Source: Bacteroides sp. CAG:144 (GTDB lineage Bacteria > Bacteroidota > Bacteroidia > Bacteroidales > UBA11471). From it: DNA of 18,584 nt. Made by a program: the position numbers and the translations under genes. Under the pieces are notes generated by a model. It had not been told where the DNA came from. It saw nothing but the letters and a program-made list of their open reading frames with translations, and searched no databases. The stretch is taken from the NCBI GenBank assembly GCA_000434215.1, contig HF999702.1, positions 2,742-21,325 of the forward strand, given 5' to 3'. Within the stretch, counting starts at the first letter, position 1. Every line of letters begins with the position of its first letter. This document shows, in pieces, positions 1 to 8,051 of this stretch.

Positions 1-558
1 GATTACCTGTCCGTTTTCCACACCTGCCGGTACGGTAATCCGCAACGTCTCACCGTTGACAGTAAAAGTTTGCTGATGCGTAACCGCCGCCTCCCGCAAT
101 GTCAACGGCAATTCGGCCTGAATATCCTGCCCCCGGTACTGTCCGCGTCCGAATCCGGCAGAAGCCCCCCGCTTTCCGAAAAGTTCCTCGAAAAAGTCTG
201 AGAATCCGCTTTCATTTCCGCCGAAGCCACCCGAAAAGTGTGTACCGTCGGTCGAATACCAATAACCGCCATCTTCCCGAGCCGTACCGCCTCGTGCACC
301 ATAGGCTTTCTGCTGAGCCTCAAACTCATCGGCATGTTTCCAGTGTTCACCATAAGTATCGTATTTTTTCCGTTTCTCGGGATCGCCCAATACTTCATTG
401 GCTTCATTCAACTGCTGGAATTTCTCTTTTGCCGAAGAGTCATTCGGATTCAAATCGGGATGATATTTGCAAGCCAACTTTCGATAGGCTTTTTTTATAT
501 CTTCCTGACTTGCATTTTTATCAACGCCTAATATTTTGTAATAATCAATATATGGCAT
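1..558 (-). CDS. cbpA: CbpA-type J-domain co-chaperone (DnaJ family), 3' end outside window
   Basis: A class II J-domain protein that would stimulate the ATPase of DnaK (Hsp70) and deliver unfolded substrates in the cytoplasm. The first 186 residues are visible. The J domain covers about residues 1-70, with the essential HPD motif at 33-35 inside [11 protein letters not shown] Gly/Phe-rich linker follows at about 110-140, and the C-terminal substrate-binding beta domain starts near residue 145 (motif [10 protein letters not shown]). The sequence passes into that domain without a cysteine-rich zinc finger, which separates CbpA from DnaJ. ATG 558 is chosen because a TGA lies in frame 18 bases upstream and the product opens with the usual [12 protein letters not shown]. 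CbpA genes are often followed by a MerR-like CbpM modulator, which would lie left of the window. Family call secure; CbpA rather than another class II DnaJ is likely. Confidence 0.92.
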   Translation of the reverse strand, partial: MPYIDYYKILGVDKNASQEDIKKAYRKLACKYHPDLNPNDSSAKEKFQQLNEANEVLGDPEKRKKYDTYGEHWKHADEFEAQQKAYGARGGTAREDGGYWYSTDGTHFSGGFGGNESGFSDFFEELFGKRGASAGFGRGQYRGQDIQAELPLTLREAAVTHQQTFTVNGETLRITVPAGVENGQVI

Positions 559-868
559 ATCGTTAGGGTTTAATCATATTCATCGTACTTCTCCCCTACA
601 TCGGGAGTCAATACTGCAAAAAAGAGAACAAACAGTATGCCGTAAGAGATGTAGATAGAAAAAATTCCCGAGTCTTAACGCATTTCCACCCTATTATCAC
701 GTCTTTTTAGACACGAAAAATCTTACTGACAGCTTGCAAACTGGTATACTGACAAAAACAGACATTCTGACATTTTATAAAACAGAATCCTTCATTTCCT
801 GCTTCCAACAAAATCAAACCATCCCCCCGCCGATCGCGACATCATGCTATCGGAACAACGACACAGAA
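559..868. other. Intergenic region upstream of cbpA
   Basis: This 310-bp gap lies between two same-strand genes. I see no convincing coding sequence. It holds an inverted repeat ATACTG-N16-CAGTAT (611-638), which lies in the likely promoter/leader zone of cbpA. A small hairpin CTCCC...GGGAG (591-607) would sit in the cbpA leader. Three copies of CTGACA occur at 726, 749 and 767. A TTCTG...CAGAA dyad (766-786) downstream of the lyase gene could end its transcript but lacks a clean T-run. No exact TAnnTTTG promoter was found for cbpA; the nearest match (TACTGTTTG, 629-637, minus strand) has one base too many. Confidence 0.4.
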
Positions 869-2734
869 CTATCGACTATAACGATCGGGCAGATAAAAAC
901 CGAGATGAGGCGGCTGATTATAGGCAACATTCTGCCAAACGATACTCATTCGATAAAGGGGATCATGCATAAGCGTAGGTATGCGGTAATCGGTAGGCAG
1001 GGTTGTTGTAAATACAACCAGATCCGATGCCGTTTCCCGATCCCATAAGATAACCTCCTCTCGCCAATCACCCAAAATATCGGCACTCAACGAAGGTGTC
1101 TTCTTAGAACCGTTACATGAAGACACCGGTTGTAAATCTCGAAAATCGACCATTTCTTCACATCGTTTTCTTTGAGGGTTCCATTTGCTGACGCGGGTAC
1201 CATCGAGGAGTTCATCGTACAAATCTCCATCCCAGTAAATGCGGAAATTCAAAGGAATACGCCCCCGGGCGATAGACTCGAAACCAGCGGTAGAATATAT
1301 TCTCGGTGAAGCTTTCGAACAAAATTCAAAACCTCGATGGCCGGGATCAATGTCGGCGGCAATCCCTCGTCCGGTATCTTCGTTGTCTTCTTCACGATAC
1401 AGAATTTCTCCCGTCGCCGCATCACGCACATCAGCTCCGCCGATATCTTCATGTACCATGAATATCTCCAACCCCTCCCTGTCGGGTATGAGATTTGAAA
1501 CATGCAAAGCATCTCCATGTCCCAAACCGGTACGATGCAACACCGTTCCATCATGGTCGAGCACTGCAGATCCGTAAATAACCTCATCGCAACCGTCATG
1601 ATCGACGTCGGCCACCGCGAGGCTATGTGCTCCTTCGCCGTAAAGACCCTCTCCTTTTTTTTCCGAACGATGCAACCAGCGTAATTTCAACTCTCTTCCG
1701 TCGAAATCAAAAGCCGCGATATAAGCCTGCATATAATATCCGCGACACATTACCAAACTCGGTTTCTCGCCATCGAGATAGGCTACACACGCCAGATAAC
1801 GTTCACTTCGGTTGGCTTTTCTATCTCCCCAATCGTTCGTAACATCCCGCCCGGGAACATACGGAATCGTTGTTACCTCCGCCCCTGTTTCTCCATCAAA
1901 CACGGTGAGATACTCGGGACCTTCCATAATCGTGCCAACGACTTCATCTCCTACCGGCGTACGGTAATCGGCAAGAGGGTCATCTCCGTCGAGAAGTACA
2001 TATTTCCCCGTACCGTCGACCGTACCCGGGGCTGTCTTGCAGGCTACCTCGGAACGTCCGTCTCCATCGAGATCATACACCATAAATTGTGTATAATGTG
2101 CACCTGCACGAATATTCTTTCCCAAACCGATACGCCACAACTGTCTGCCGTCGAGCTTATAACAATCGAGATACACTTCACCGGTATATCCTCGAAACGA
2201 ATTATCCCGGGCGTTGGTAGGATTCCATTTCACAATGATTTCGTATTCACCATCACCATCGACATCGCCCACGCTGCAATCGTTCGGTTCGTAACTGTAA
2301 TGTTCCCCTTCGGGACGTTCCTCGATGCGTCCTCGGTTCACAGCCCGGAAGGGCGGAGTTACTCCATCGGCCGGACGATTGAGATGTATGCGCAAAAACG
2401 GCTGCTCCCAACTCGACACCGCCGTAGAATGTTCGACCTGCTTTCCCCGACAAAGCGTCTTTACGACATACTCCGAAGTCACGCTTCCGCCGGCATCGAA
2501 ATAGTTCGTCAAAACGATAGGTTGTGAATTTACCTTCACTCCATCGCGGTAAAGATCGAAACTGGTACTATCGTCATCGGTAGAAAAAAGCCGCCAACTC
2601 ACAAATACGCCGCCTTCGGTTTTCACGGCGACAAGCCCCCGATTCAACTTTTCGGGAACAAAAGCAGCACTACGGATACAAAAAATCCCTACAAATATCC
2701 CTATCAACCAAACTATTCTTTTTCTTTCTTTCAT
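869..2734 (-). CDS. Secreted rhamnogalacturonan lyase, PL11 family
   Basis: Predicted to cleave the alternating rhamnose-galacturonic acid backbone of pectin rhamnogalacturonan I by beta-elimination, outside the cytoplasm. The product is 621 aa, the usual length for PL11 enzymes such as Bacillus YesW. Residues 1-24 form a signal peptide (basic start, hydrophobic core, SAA before FVPE). An N-terminal fibronectin-III-like module covers about 25-115, and the rest matches the PL11 beta-propeller. Acidic calcium-binding loops of DxDxDG type appear at 157-162 (DVDGDG) and 221-226 (DLDGDG), with a related DVDHDG further on. Signal-peptide cysteine C19 is not followed by a convincing lipobox, so I favour a soluble rather than lipid-anchored enzyme. 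No SusC/SusD pair, regulator or companion pectin enzyme flanks it, so it is a stand-alone gene here. Family assignment strong; exact substrate inferred from the family. Confidence 0.9.
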   Translation of the reverse strand: MKERKRIVWLIGIFVGIFCIRSAAFVPEKLNRGLVAVKTEGGVFVSWRLFSTDDDSTSFDLYRDGVKVNSQPIVLTNYFDAGGSVTSEYVVKTLCRGKQVEHSTAVSSWEQPFLRIHLNRPADGVTPPFRAVNRGRIEERPEGEHYSYEPNDCSVGDVDGDGEYEIIVKWNPTNARDNSFRGYTGEVYLDCYKLDGRQLWRIGLGKNIRAGAHYTQFMVYDLDGDGRSEVACKTAPGTVDGTGKYVLLDGDDPLADYRTPVGDEVVGTIMEGPEYLTVFDGETGAEVTTIPYVPGRDVTNDWGDRKANRSERYLACVAYLDGEKPSLVMCRGYYMQAYIAAFDFDGRELKLRWLHRSEKKGEGLYGEGAHSLAVADVDHDGCDEVIYGSAVLDHDGTVLHRTGLGHGDALHVSNLIPDREGLEIFMVHEDIGGADVRDAATGEILYREEDNEDTGRGIAADIDPGHRGFEFCSKASPRIYSTAGFESIARGRIPLNFRIYWDGDLYDELLDGTRVSKWNPQRKRCEEMVDFRDLQPVSSCNGSKKTPSLSADILGDWREEVILWDRETASDLVVFTTTLPTDYRIPTLMHDPLYRMSIVWQNVAYNQPPHLGFYLPDRYSR

Positions 2735-2996
2735 GATACGTTTCGCTGTTTTTCTTTCTTAGACTGAATCTCTCGGGAAAAGTTTATTTCTTCTGTAAAA
2801 ATATCTTTCCCGATAACTGCCGGAAATCACACGACAAACAACTATTTTCCAAAACAGCAAGGGAAAAACTTTCGCAAAAAGAGTTTTCCATGAGGTTCTC
2901 CCCCACAGCATCACGTTCTGTCATGAGGAAACGTTAGAAAGAAATCCCGCACTGTTGGTAGTAGATTTTTCACATTACTCCGTTCCGCTCCTAAAT
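2735..2996. other. Intergenic region upstream of the PL11 lyase gene
   Basis: About 320 bp separate the lyase start from the purN stop, the last part being the purN terminator. The lyase promoter should lie here, but I find no exact TAnnTTTG on the minus strand. The closest is TATTTTTA at 2796-2803, with no clear -33 element. I see no coding sequence and no riboswitch I recognise. Confidence 0.35.
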
Positions 2997-3043
2997 AAAA
3001 CCAATGCTCCCTGTCGGAATTTTCGACAGGGAGCATTGGTTTT
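2997..3043 (-). terminator. Strong intrinsic terminator after purN
   Basis: Perfect 16-bp arms (3001-3016 and 3024-3039) enclose a 7-nt loop. They are flanked by AAAA on the left and TTTTA on the right, so the minus-strand transcript ends in a U-run. It lies 12 bp past the purN stop and closes the nrdD-nrdG-purN operon. The flanking A and T tracts would let it work in both directions. Confidence 0.92.
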
Positions 3044-3054
3044 ATACTCAATAA

Positions 3055-3654
3055 TCAACCTCTCACAGGTATTCCTCCGGATAGAATACGCTGTACAGTC
3101 TCTACCAAGAACGTATGTTCCCGTTCCAACACGCGAGCTGCCAATGTATCGGGCGTATCGTCGGGTAAAACGACAACCCGCGACTGAGCGACAATCTCTC
3201 CCCGATCATACGACTCATCGACACGGTGTATCGTTACGCCCGACTCCTTGTCACCGGCCGCAATCACCGCCTCATGCACGTGAATACCATACATACCTTT
3301 ACCGCCATAACGAGGCAACAACGCCGGATGTATATTGAAAATACGGTTATGATACCGTTTCAATACCGAAACCGGCAACATACGCATATAGCCCAACAAC
3401 AAAATGAGATCGGTATCGTGCGTCTCCAAGACAGACAACATTTTTTCGGCAACAGCCTCTTCACTGTTTTCGGTCTTGGTACTGATATGATAAGCGGGTA
3501 TTCCGGCACGACGGGCCCGTTCCAATGCAAATGAGGTCGAGTTGTTACTGATGACCGCACCTATACGGGCAATAAGACGACCTTCGGATATCGCATCGAT
3601 GACGGCTTGCAGATTGGAACCGCCATGAGAAGCGAAAACGGCTATATTTTTCAT
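3055..3654 (-). CDS. purN: Phosphoribosylglycinamide formyltransferase (GART)
   Basis: Transfers the formyl group of 10-formyl-tetrahydrofolate to GAR, an early step of de novo purine synthesis, in the cytoplasm. The product is 199 aa, normal for PurN. The N-terminal phosphate-binding loop is FASHGGSNLQ (7-16). The formyltransferase signature FNIHPALLP carries catalytic N107 and H109, and D150 in GVTIHRVDESYDRG matches the third catalytic residue. ATG 3654 is chosen because the product then starts MKNIAVFASHGG, as in the family; the open frame extends upstream to 3918 but only across nrdG. It begins 11 bp after the nrdG stop with no terminator between, so it is the last gene of the nrdD-nrdG-purN transcript and probably shares its cobalamin riboswitch. 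Confidence 0.95.
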   Translation of the reverse strand: MKNIAVFASHGGSNLQAVIDAISEGRLIARIGAVISNNSTSFALERARRAGIPAYHISTKTENSEEAVAEKMLSVLETHDTDLILLLGYMRMLPVSVLKRYHNRIFNIHPALLPRYGGKGMYGIHVHEAVIAAGDKESGVTIHRVDESYDRGEIVAQSRVVVLPDDTPDTLAARVLEREHTFLVETVQRILSGGIPVRG

Positions 3655-3665
3655 CGAAAGAGATT

Positions 3666-4184
3666 TTACAGTTGAAATTCGACAGTCTGTTTCCCGGAGA
3701 TAGACCGACGGACATCGATAAGACGTTGATTGCGACTTCCCCGAAAACGCAAAGATAAGTCTCTTTCGGCTAAAATAAAAGGACCGTCGACCAAAACATC
3801 GATATAAGCAAGCAACTCCCGTGTATCGGGACGGGTAAGCAGATTCTCGAACAGATACCCGGTATAACACCATATCGTCTTTCCACACTCTTCCTTGATA
3901 CGTCTCGCCAACGCGCACAACGCCCCGGCCTGCAACATCGGGTCTCCTCCCGAGAATGTTACATTCATATCTGCTCCGCGCACGATGTCATAAAGGGTAT
4001 CGACAGAATATTTCTTACCGTTAGCCATATTCCACGACTGCGGATTATGGCAGCCCTTACAAGCGTTCTCACAGCCGGCAAAGTAAATGGAGGTACGCAA
4101 GCCGACACCATCGACCGACGTACCTTCTACAATATCCAAGACTGAAAGTTCCGGTTCCCGATTATTTATGCACGACCCGGTCAT
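3666..4184 (-). CDS. nrdG: Anaerobic ribonucleotide reductase activating enzyme (radical SAM)
   Basis: Uses a 4Fe-4S cluster and S-adenosylmethionine to place the glycyl radical on NrdD, in the cytoplasm under anaerobic conditions. The product from ATG 4184 is 172 aa, close to the family size. The cluster motif CX3CX2C is C38, C42 and C45 (GCENACKGCHNP). The SAM-binding TFSGGDP motif follows. The family core begins around LDIVEGTSVDGVG (residues 16-28), so a start near 4184 fits; the open frame continues to 4316 but only within nrdD. The start overlaps the nrdD 3' end by 23 bp, which suggests translational coupling of enzyme and activator. Confidence 0.95.
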   Translation of the reverse strand: MTGSCINNREPELSVLDIVEGTSVDGVGLRTSIYFAGCENACKGCHNPQSWNMANGKKYSVDTLYDIVRGADMNVTFSGGDPMLQAGALCALARRIKEECGKTIWCYTGYLFENLLTRPDTRELLAYIDVLVDGPFILAERDLSLRFRGSRNQRLIDVRRSISGKQTVEFQL

Positions 4185-6369
4185 GAAGTTCTGCAAGTTT
4201 GGCATGATTCCAACGATCGGTAGCCCCGACCAAATAGCCTGTAATGCGTTGCAGACGGTCAATGTGCGTACTGCCGCAACTGGGACAAACTTCAAGGGCT
4301 TCCTGAGCATCTTCATAACCGCAATCCATGCAACGATTGCGATTGTGATTGACCGACCCGTAACCGATATCGTATTTGTCCATCAAATCGACAATATCCA
4401 TTATGGCTTCGGGATTGTGCGTAGCATCACCATCGATCTCGACATAGAAAATATGCCCACCCCTCGTCAATTCATGGTAGGGTGCTTCGATTTCGGCTTT
4501 GTGCTTGGGGCTACACTTGAAGTAAACCGGCACATGATTGGAATTGGTGTAATACTCCCGATCGGTTATACCTTTGATTATCCCGAACTCTTTCTTGTCT
4601 TTTGCCGTAAATTTCCCGGAAAGACCCTCGGCCGGTGTTGCCAAGACACTGAAATTGTGATGATACCGCTCGGAAAATTCATTGGCCCGATCTCTCATAT
4701 AGGTAATGATACGCAAGCCCAATTCCTGTGAAGCTGCATCTTCACCGTGATGTTTACCAGTAAGGGCAACGAGGCACTCGGCCAATCCTATAAAGCCGAT
4801 CCCCAATGTTCCCTGATTGATAACGCTCTCTATCGTTTCATCGGGTTTGAGGTTTTCACTACCGACCCACAACATCGTCATCAACAAAGGAAATTGTTTG
4901 GCCAACGTCGTTTTTTGGAAATTATAACGGTCTTCCAACTGACGAGCGGTAATTTCAAGAATCTCATCGAGTTTGGCAAAAAAGGCATTGATCCGGTCGT
5001 TCCGATTTTCTATCGACATGCACTCTATGGCAAGCCGTACCAGATTGACGGTGGTAAACGAGAGATTGCCCCGACCGATAGAGGTCTTTTCACCGAAACG
5101 ATTTTCAAAAACGCGGGTACGGCATCCCATTGTGGCAACCTCGTATTTATACCGTTCGGGATCATCTTCCCGCCACAACTCGTGCCGGTTGAAAGGTGCA
5201 TCGAGATTGACGAAATTCGGAAAAAAGCGACGAGCGGTTACTTTGCAGGCATACCGATACAAATCGTAATTACGATCGGTGGGCAGATAACTTACCCCTC
5301 TTTTCTTTTTCCATATCTGTATGGGGAATATGGCCGTAGAGCCGTTCCCTACTCCTTGATAAGTGCTTATCAGTATCTCACGGATTATACAACGTCCTTC
5401 GGCCGAAGTATCCGTTCCATAATTGATCGAACTGAAAACGACCTGATTCCCCCCTCGGGAATGTATGGCATTCATATTGTGAATAAACGCCTCCATCGAT
5501 TGATGTACACGGCGTACCGTGCAATTGATCGCTTGTTGCTTGATTCGTTCTTCGCCTGTCAGTCCGTCGAGTTCCTTATAGAGATAATCATCGATAGGTG
5601 CCTCATAAAGATGAGAATAATCTGCGTCCATAAATTTTTCAATGACCTTTATCTCCTCGATATAGCTCAATCGCACATAAGGAGCAAGATAGAAATCAAA
5701 TGCGGGAATGGCCTGTCCTCCGTGCATTTCGTTTTGAGCCGTCTCCATAGAGATACAGCCCAAGATACTCGCGGTTTCTATGCGTTTGGCAGGACGCGCC
5801 TCCCCATGTCCGGCACAAAACCCCTTTTTCAATATCTTGTCGAGCGGGTGCTGTACACAAGTCAGACTCTTGGTAGGATAGTAATCTTTATCGTGGATAT
5901 GAATGTATCCATGACGTATGGCGTCTCTTACTTCATCACTCAACAAATAATCATCGACAAAAGGTTTTGTCGTCTCGCTGGCGAATTTCATCATCATGCC
6001 GGCCGGAGTATCGGCATTCATATTGGCATTTTCCCGAGTGATGTCGTTGGACTTGGCATTGATGATATCGAGAAACATCTCTCGCGTCTTGGCCTTACGG
6101 GCAATGCTACGCTGATCCCGATAAGCGATATACTTCTTTGCGACTTCCTTACGCGGACTTTTCATCAGTTCCATTTCGACCCAATCCTGAATTTCCTCCA
6201 CCGACATCTGTTCACGGCCATTGCAAGCAATGCGGTCGGTTATTTTACGGATCAACGGTTCGTCTTCTCCCTTTTCGGTATGGAGCATCGCTTTGCGGAT
6301 AGCCGCCATGATTTTTTCTTCGTTGAAGCCGACAATACGGCCATCACGTTTGATAATAGTCTGTATCAT
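4162..6369 (-). CDS. nrdD: Anaerobic (class III) ribonucleoside triphosphate reductase
   Basis: Reduces ribonucleoside triphosphates to deoxyribonucleotides without oxygen or cobalamin, in the cytoplasm. The product is 735 aa, normal for class III. Residues 1 to about 95 are an ATP-cone allosteric domain (IIKRDGRIVGFNEEKI). The catalytic ten-stranded barrel follows, with the region FSSINYGTDTSAEGRC. Near the C-terminus are the four zinc cysteines C680, C683, C695 and C698 (CMDC, CPSC), then the glycyl radical site RITGYLVGA with G711. All key parts look intact. The start ATG 6369 gives the typical N-terminus MIQTIIKRDG. Its roughly 295-nt 5' leader carries a cobalamin riboswitch, so B12 should repress it. 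NrdG is encoded directly downstream. Confidence 0.97.
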   Translation of the reverse strand: MIQTIIKRDGRIVGFNEEKIMAAIRKAMLHTEKGEDEPLIRKITDRIACNGREQMSVEEIQDWVEMELMKSPRKEVAKKYIAYRDQRSIARKAKTREMFLDIINAKSNDITRENANMNADTPAGMMMKFASETTKPFVDDYLLSDEVRDAIRHGYIHIHDKDYYPTKSLTCVQHPLDKILKKGFCAGHGEARPAKRIETASILGCISMETAQNEMHGGQAIPAFDFYLAPYVRLSYIEEIKVIEKFMDADYSHLYEAPIDDYLYKELDGLTGEERIKQQAINCTVRRVHQSMEAFIHNMNAIHSRGGNQVVFSSINYGTDTSAEGRCIIREILISTYQGVGNGSTAIFPIQIWKKKRGVSYLPTDRNYDLYRYACKVTARRFFPNFVNLDAPFNRHELWREDDPERYKYEVATMGCRTRVFENRFGEKTSIGRGNLSFTTVNLVRLAIECMSIENRNDRINAFFAKLDEILEITARQLEDRYNFQKTTLAKQFPLLMTMLWVGSENLKPDETIESVINQGTLGIGFIGLAECLVALTGKHHGEDAASQELGLRIITYMRDRANEFSERYHHNFSVLATPAEGLSGKFTAKDKKEFGIIKGITDREYYTNSNHVPVYFKCSPKHKAEIEAPYHELTRGGHIFYVEIDGDATHNPEAIMDIVDLMDKYDIGYGSVNHNRNRCMDCGYEDAQEALEVCPSCGSTHIDRLQRITGYLVGATDRWNHAKLAELHDRVVHK

Positions 6370-6489
6370 ACCACATACATTAAAAATTTACAAACAATAC
6401 GCATGCAAAGGGGAAAAGACAGAGAGGCATACATGACAAAAGGATTGTCTGTTGTCCTGCTTTCGACCCGAAGCATCTTTACAACTCAC

Positions 6490-6635
6490 AAACGGCAGGT
6501 CTTCTGACTTGTTTCATCTGTTACACCTTCCCGGTCATATACAAAAATTTCCAGTGGCATTTATCGAACAGACTTCTACTGAAACTCACAGCTACGGGGA
6601 TAGTTCCTGTTTTCCACAGGATTCCCTTTTAATCT
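6490..6635 (-). ncRNA. Cobalamin (B12) riboswitch upstream of nrdDG-purN
   Basis: Read on the minus strand, the conserved cobalamin aptamer pieces occur in the right order. They are AAAAGGGAA (6624-6632), GTGGAAAACAGGAA (J/P3-P4 region), CCCCGTAGCTGTGA, GCCACTGG (6551-6558), GGGAAGGTG, and the B12 box AGTCAGAAGACCTGCC (near 6494-6509). The bound form should shut off the downstream genes. A GC-containing hairpin after the box (about 6460-6476) could be the P13/L13 partner for the kissing loop. I see no intrinsic terminator between aptamer and nrdD, so translational control, usual in this group, is favoured. P1 pairing may extend the RNA to about 6660. Family identity is very likely from sequence. 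Confidence 0.95.
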
Positions 6636-6671
6636 CTTTTTTCTCAAAAAAATCGAGAACCGAATGTTCGA

Positions 6672-6703
6672 CAAATATATAAACAAGAAAATTTACAGAC
6701 AAA
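6672..6703 (-). promoter_or_regulatory. nrdD operon promoter, exact Bacteroides-type
   Basis: On the minus strand, -33 TTTG (6700-6703) and -7 TATATTTG (6672-6679) are separated by 20 bases, matching the Bacteroides primary sigma consensus at every fixed position. The start of transcription should be near 6665, just ahead of the cobalamin riboswitch, giving an nrdD leader of about 295 nt. Confidence 0.85.
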
Positions 6704-6711
6704 CAATTCAA

Positions 6712-6742
6712 TAAAAAGTTTTCCAAATTGGAAAACTTTTTA
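6712..6742. repeat. Perfect 31-bp palindrome next to the nrdD promoter
   Basis: Fifteen-base arms TAAAAAGTTTTCCAA and TTGGAAAACTTTTTA flank one central A. It lies 8 bp upstream of the -33 element of the nrdD promoter. It is either an operator for an unidentified dimeric regulator, or a bidirectional terminator for the lipid kinase transcript arriving from 6920, since the hairpin ends in T5 on both strands. It does not look like an NrdR box. Confidence 0.7.
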
Positions 6743-6919
6743 TCACCAAAACATTCTATCCAAAATTCAAAGAAACAAACTAATTATAAATAAATCAATA
6801 AATTACAATCAAAAACAAAATGTTTACAAACATTAAAATAGAAAACTTATAAAAACAAGCAAAAGAGATAAAGATAAATCCTTCAAAAAAAAGCAATCAC
6901 GAAAGTAATTACAATATGA
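6743..6919. other. Very AT-rich spacer
   Basis: This gap between the palindrome and the lipid kinase stop is strikingly AT-rich, mostly A on the plus strand. It holds a short dyad ATGTTT-AC-AAACAT (6820-6833). I see no gene and no other clear signal. Confidence 0.4.
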
Positions 6920-7885
6920 TTAAATATCCAACTCGTGTTTTATCGTATCGACTACATCAAAAACCAATGATTGGATCGGCGCAATCAACGACTTATGCTG
7001 CTCAGTACGAGGCACCAACACTTTCAGTCCACCCTTAACACATGTAATGTCTACGCGTTTCGACATTTCGACCGGTTCCCCATCGAGGTGCATCACCCCT
7101 TCCCGTTCCCGGGTAATCGTCAAAGCCGGAGTTTCAAAAATTTTTACGTTGGAACTGACACTGATCCATTTGGTAAACAGTTGTACCGCAACCGGTAAAA
7201 CATCGATGGGACTTACGGGAAACATAATCGTTACGTCGATTTTTCCGTCATGCAGACTTGCCCGTGGTGTTATATAGGCATTGTTCCCGTATTGCGAGGC
7301 GTTGCCGCAGGCTACGATAAATGCCTTTTCCTGTATGACTCCATCGGAAGTTTCGATGCGATACACCTCATTCTTGTAGGTGAGATATTCCTCAATCGCC
7401 TTTTTTATATATGTCATTTTACCCCGATGCCTGTCTTCGGCAAACTTTTTACTTACCCACGCATCGAAGCCCATACCGCAAGTACAAAAAAAAGTTTTGT
7501 CATTGGCCTTGCAGTAATCGATGTTATCTACTATTGCATCGTTGAGAATACGCAATGCCCGTATAGGATTGAGCGGTATCCCCAAATGGCGCGCCAAACC
7601 GTTTCCCGAGCCAACGGGAACAATACCCAACGCCGTATCGGTATGTACCAAAGAACGGGCTATTTCGTTACAGGTACCATCTCCTCCGACCGATATGACA
7701 AAATCATATCTCTCTTTCACGGCTTCGCGGGTAAGCTCGGCAGCATGACCTCCATATCGGGTAAAAACGATTTCGGGAACAAAAATATTTTTATCGAGAG
7801 TATTTTGCACCCAATCCGGCACATTCTCCTTGGAATGCGTCCCCGAAATCGGATTCACGATAAACAATATTTTCTTGCGCTCCAT
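6920..7885 (-). CDS. Diacylglycerol/sphingosine kinase family lipid kinase (YegS/DgkB type)
   Basis: A soluble lipid kinase that should phosphorylate diacylglycerol or a long-chain base at the inner membrane face. The product is 321 aa, in the family range. The nucleotide-binding GGDGT motif is at residues 67-71 and the second glycine motif PVGSGNGLARHLG is at about 90-103. The N-terminus KILFIVNPISG is the classic start of the fold. A C-terminal beta-sandwich region carries MHLDGEPVEM. ATG 7885 is chosen because it opens this motif and a promoter -7 element lies just upstream at 7917-7924; the open frame to 8200 would run through that promoter. Bacteroidales make sphingolipids, so a sphingoid-base substrate is possible but cannot be decided from sequence. 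Confidence 0.9.
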   Translation of the reverse strand: MERKKILFIVNPISGTHSKENVPDWVQNTLDKNIFVPEIVFTRYGGHAAELTREAVKERYDFVISVGGDGTCNEIARSLVHTDTALGIVPVGSGNGLARHLGIPLNPIRALRILNDAIVDNIDYCKANDKTFFCTCGMGFDAWVSKKFAEDRHRGKMTYIKKAIEEYLTYKNEVYRIETSDGVIQEKAFIVACGNASQYGNNAYITPRASLHDGKIDVTIMFPVSPIDVLPVAVQLFTKWISVSSNVKIFETPALTITREREGVMHLDGEPVEMSKRVDITCVKGGLKVLVPRTEQHKSLIAPIQSLVFDVVDTIKHELDI

Positions 7886-7916
7886 CTGCGAAATATAAAA
7901 AGAGATATTGATGAAG

Positions 7917-7948
7917 CAAAGATAACCGAAAAAAAAGGTTTTCACAAT
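7917..7948 (-). promoter_or_regulatory. Promoter of the lipid kinase gene
   Basis: An exact -7 TATCTTTG lies on the minus strand at 7917-7924. About 20 bases upstream is TTGTG (7943-7947), a partial match to the -33 TTTG. The transcript would start near 7910, 25 nt before the ATG at 7885, which supports that start. Confidence 0.6.
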
Positions 7949-8019
7949 AAAAATTCCCATCGACAGGAAAAGCGACACTTTTTTAATGCAAAAAATATTT
8001 TTATTCAACATCAAAGGGT

Positions 8020-8027
8020 TATCTTTG
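8020..8027 (+). promoter_or_regulatory. -7 element of the HdeD-like gene promoter
   Basis: TATCTTTG is an exact -7 match 25 bp upstream of ATG 8052; the -33 region is only T-rich. A transcript starting near 8034 leaves a leader of about 18 nt and excludes the earlier in-frame ATG at 7986. Confidence 0.55.
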
Positions 8028-8051
8028 TTATTATCAAAAATACTTTTTATT

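Noticed and set aside
725..772. Three CTGACA copies as a repeat array
   Set aside because: Units are six bases with unequal spacing (23 and 18 bp) and no conserved spacer, so this is neither a CRISPR nor an iteron array.
734..1048. 104-codon plus-strand frame overlapping the PL11 3' end
   Set aside because: Mostly antisense to the lyase gene, with no start signal or recognisable domain.
3655..3918. N-terminal extension of purN
   Set aside because: The extra residues are nrdG sequence in another frame; PurN starts at the conserved MKNIAVFASHGG at 3654.
4747..6507. 586-codon open frame on the plus strand
   Set aside because: It lies antisense to the intact nrdD gene and its riboswitch, has no family resemblance, and is explained by codon bias of the opposite strand.
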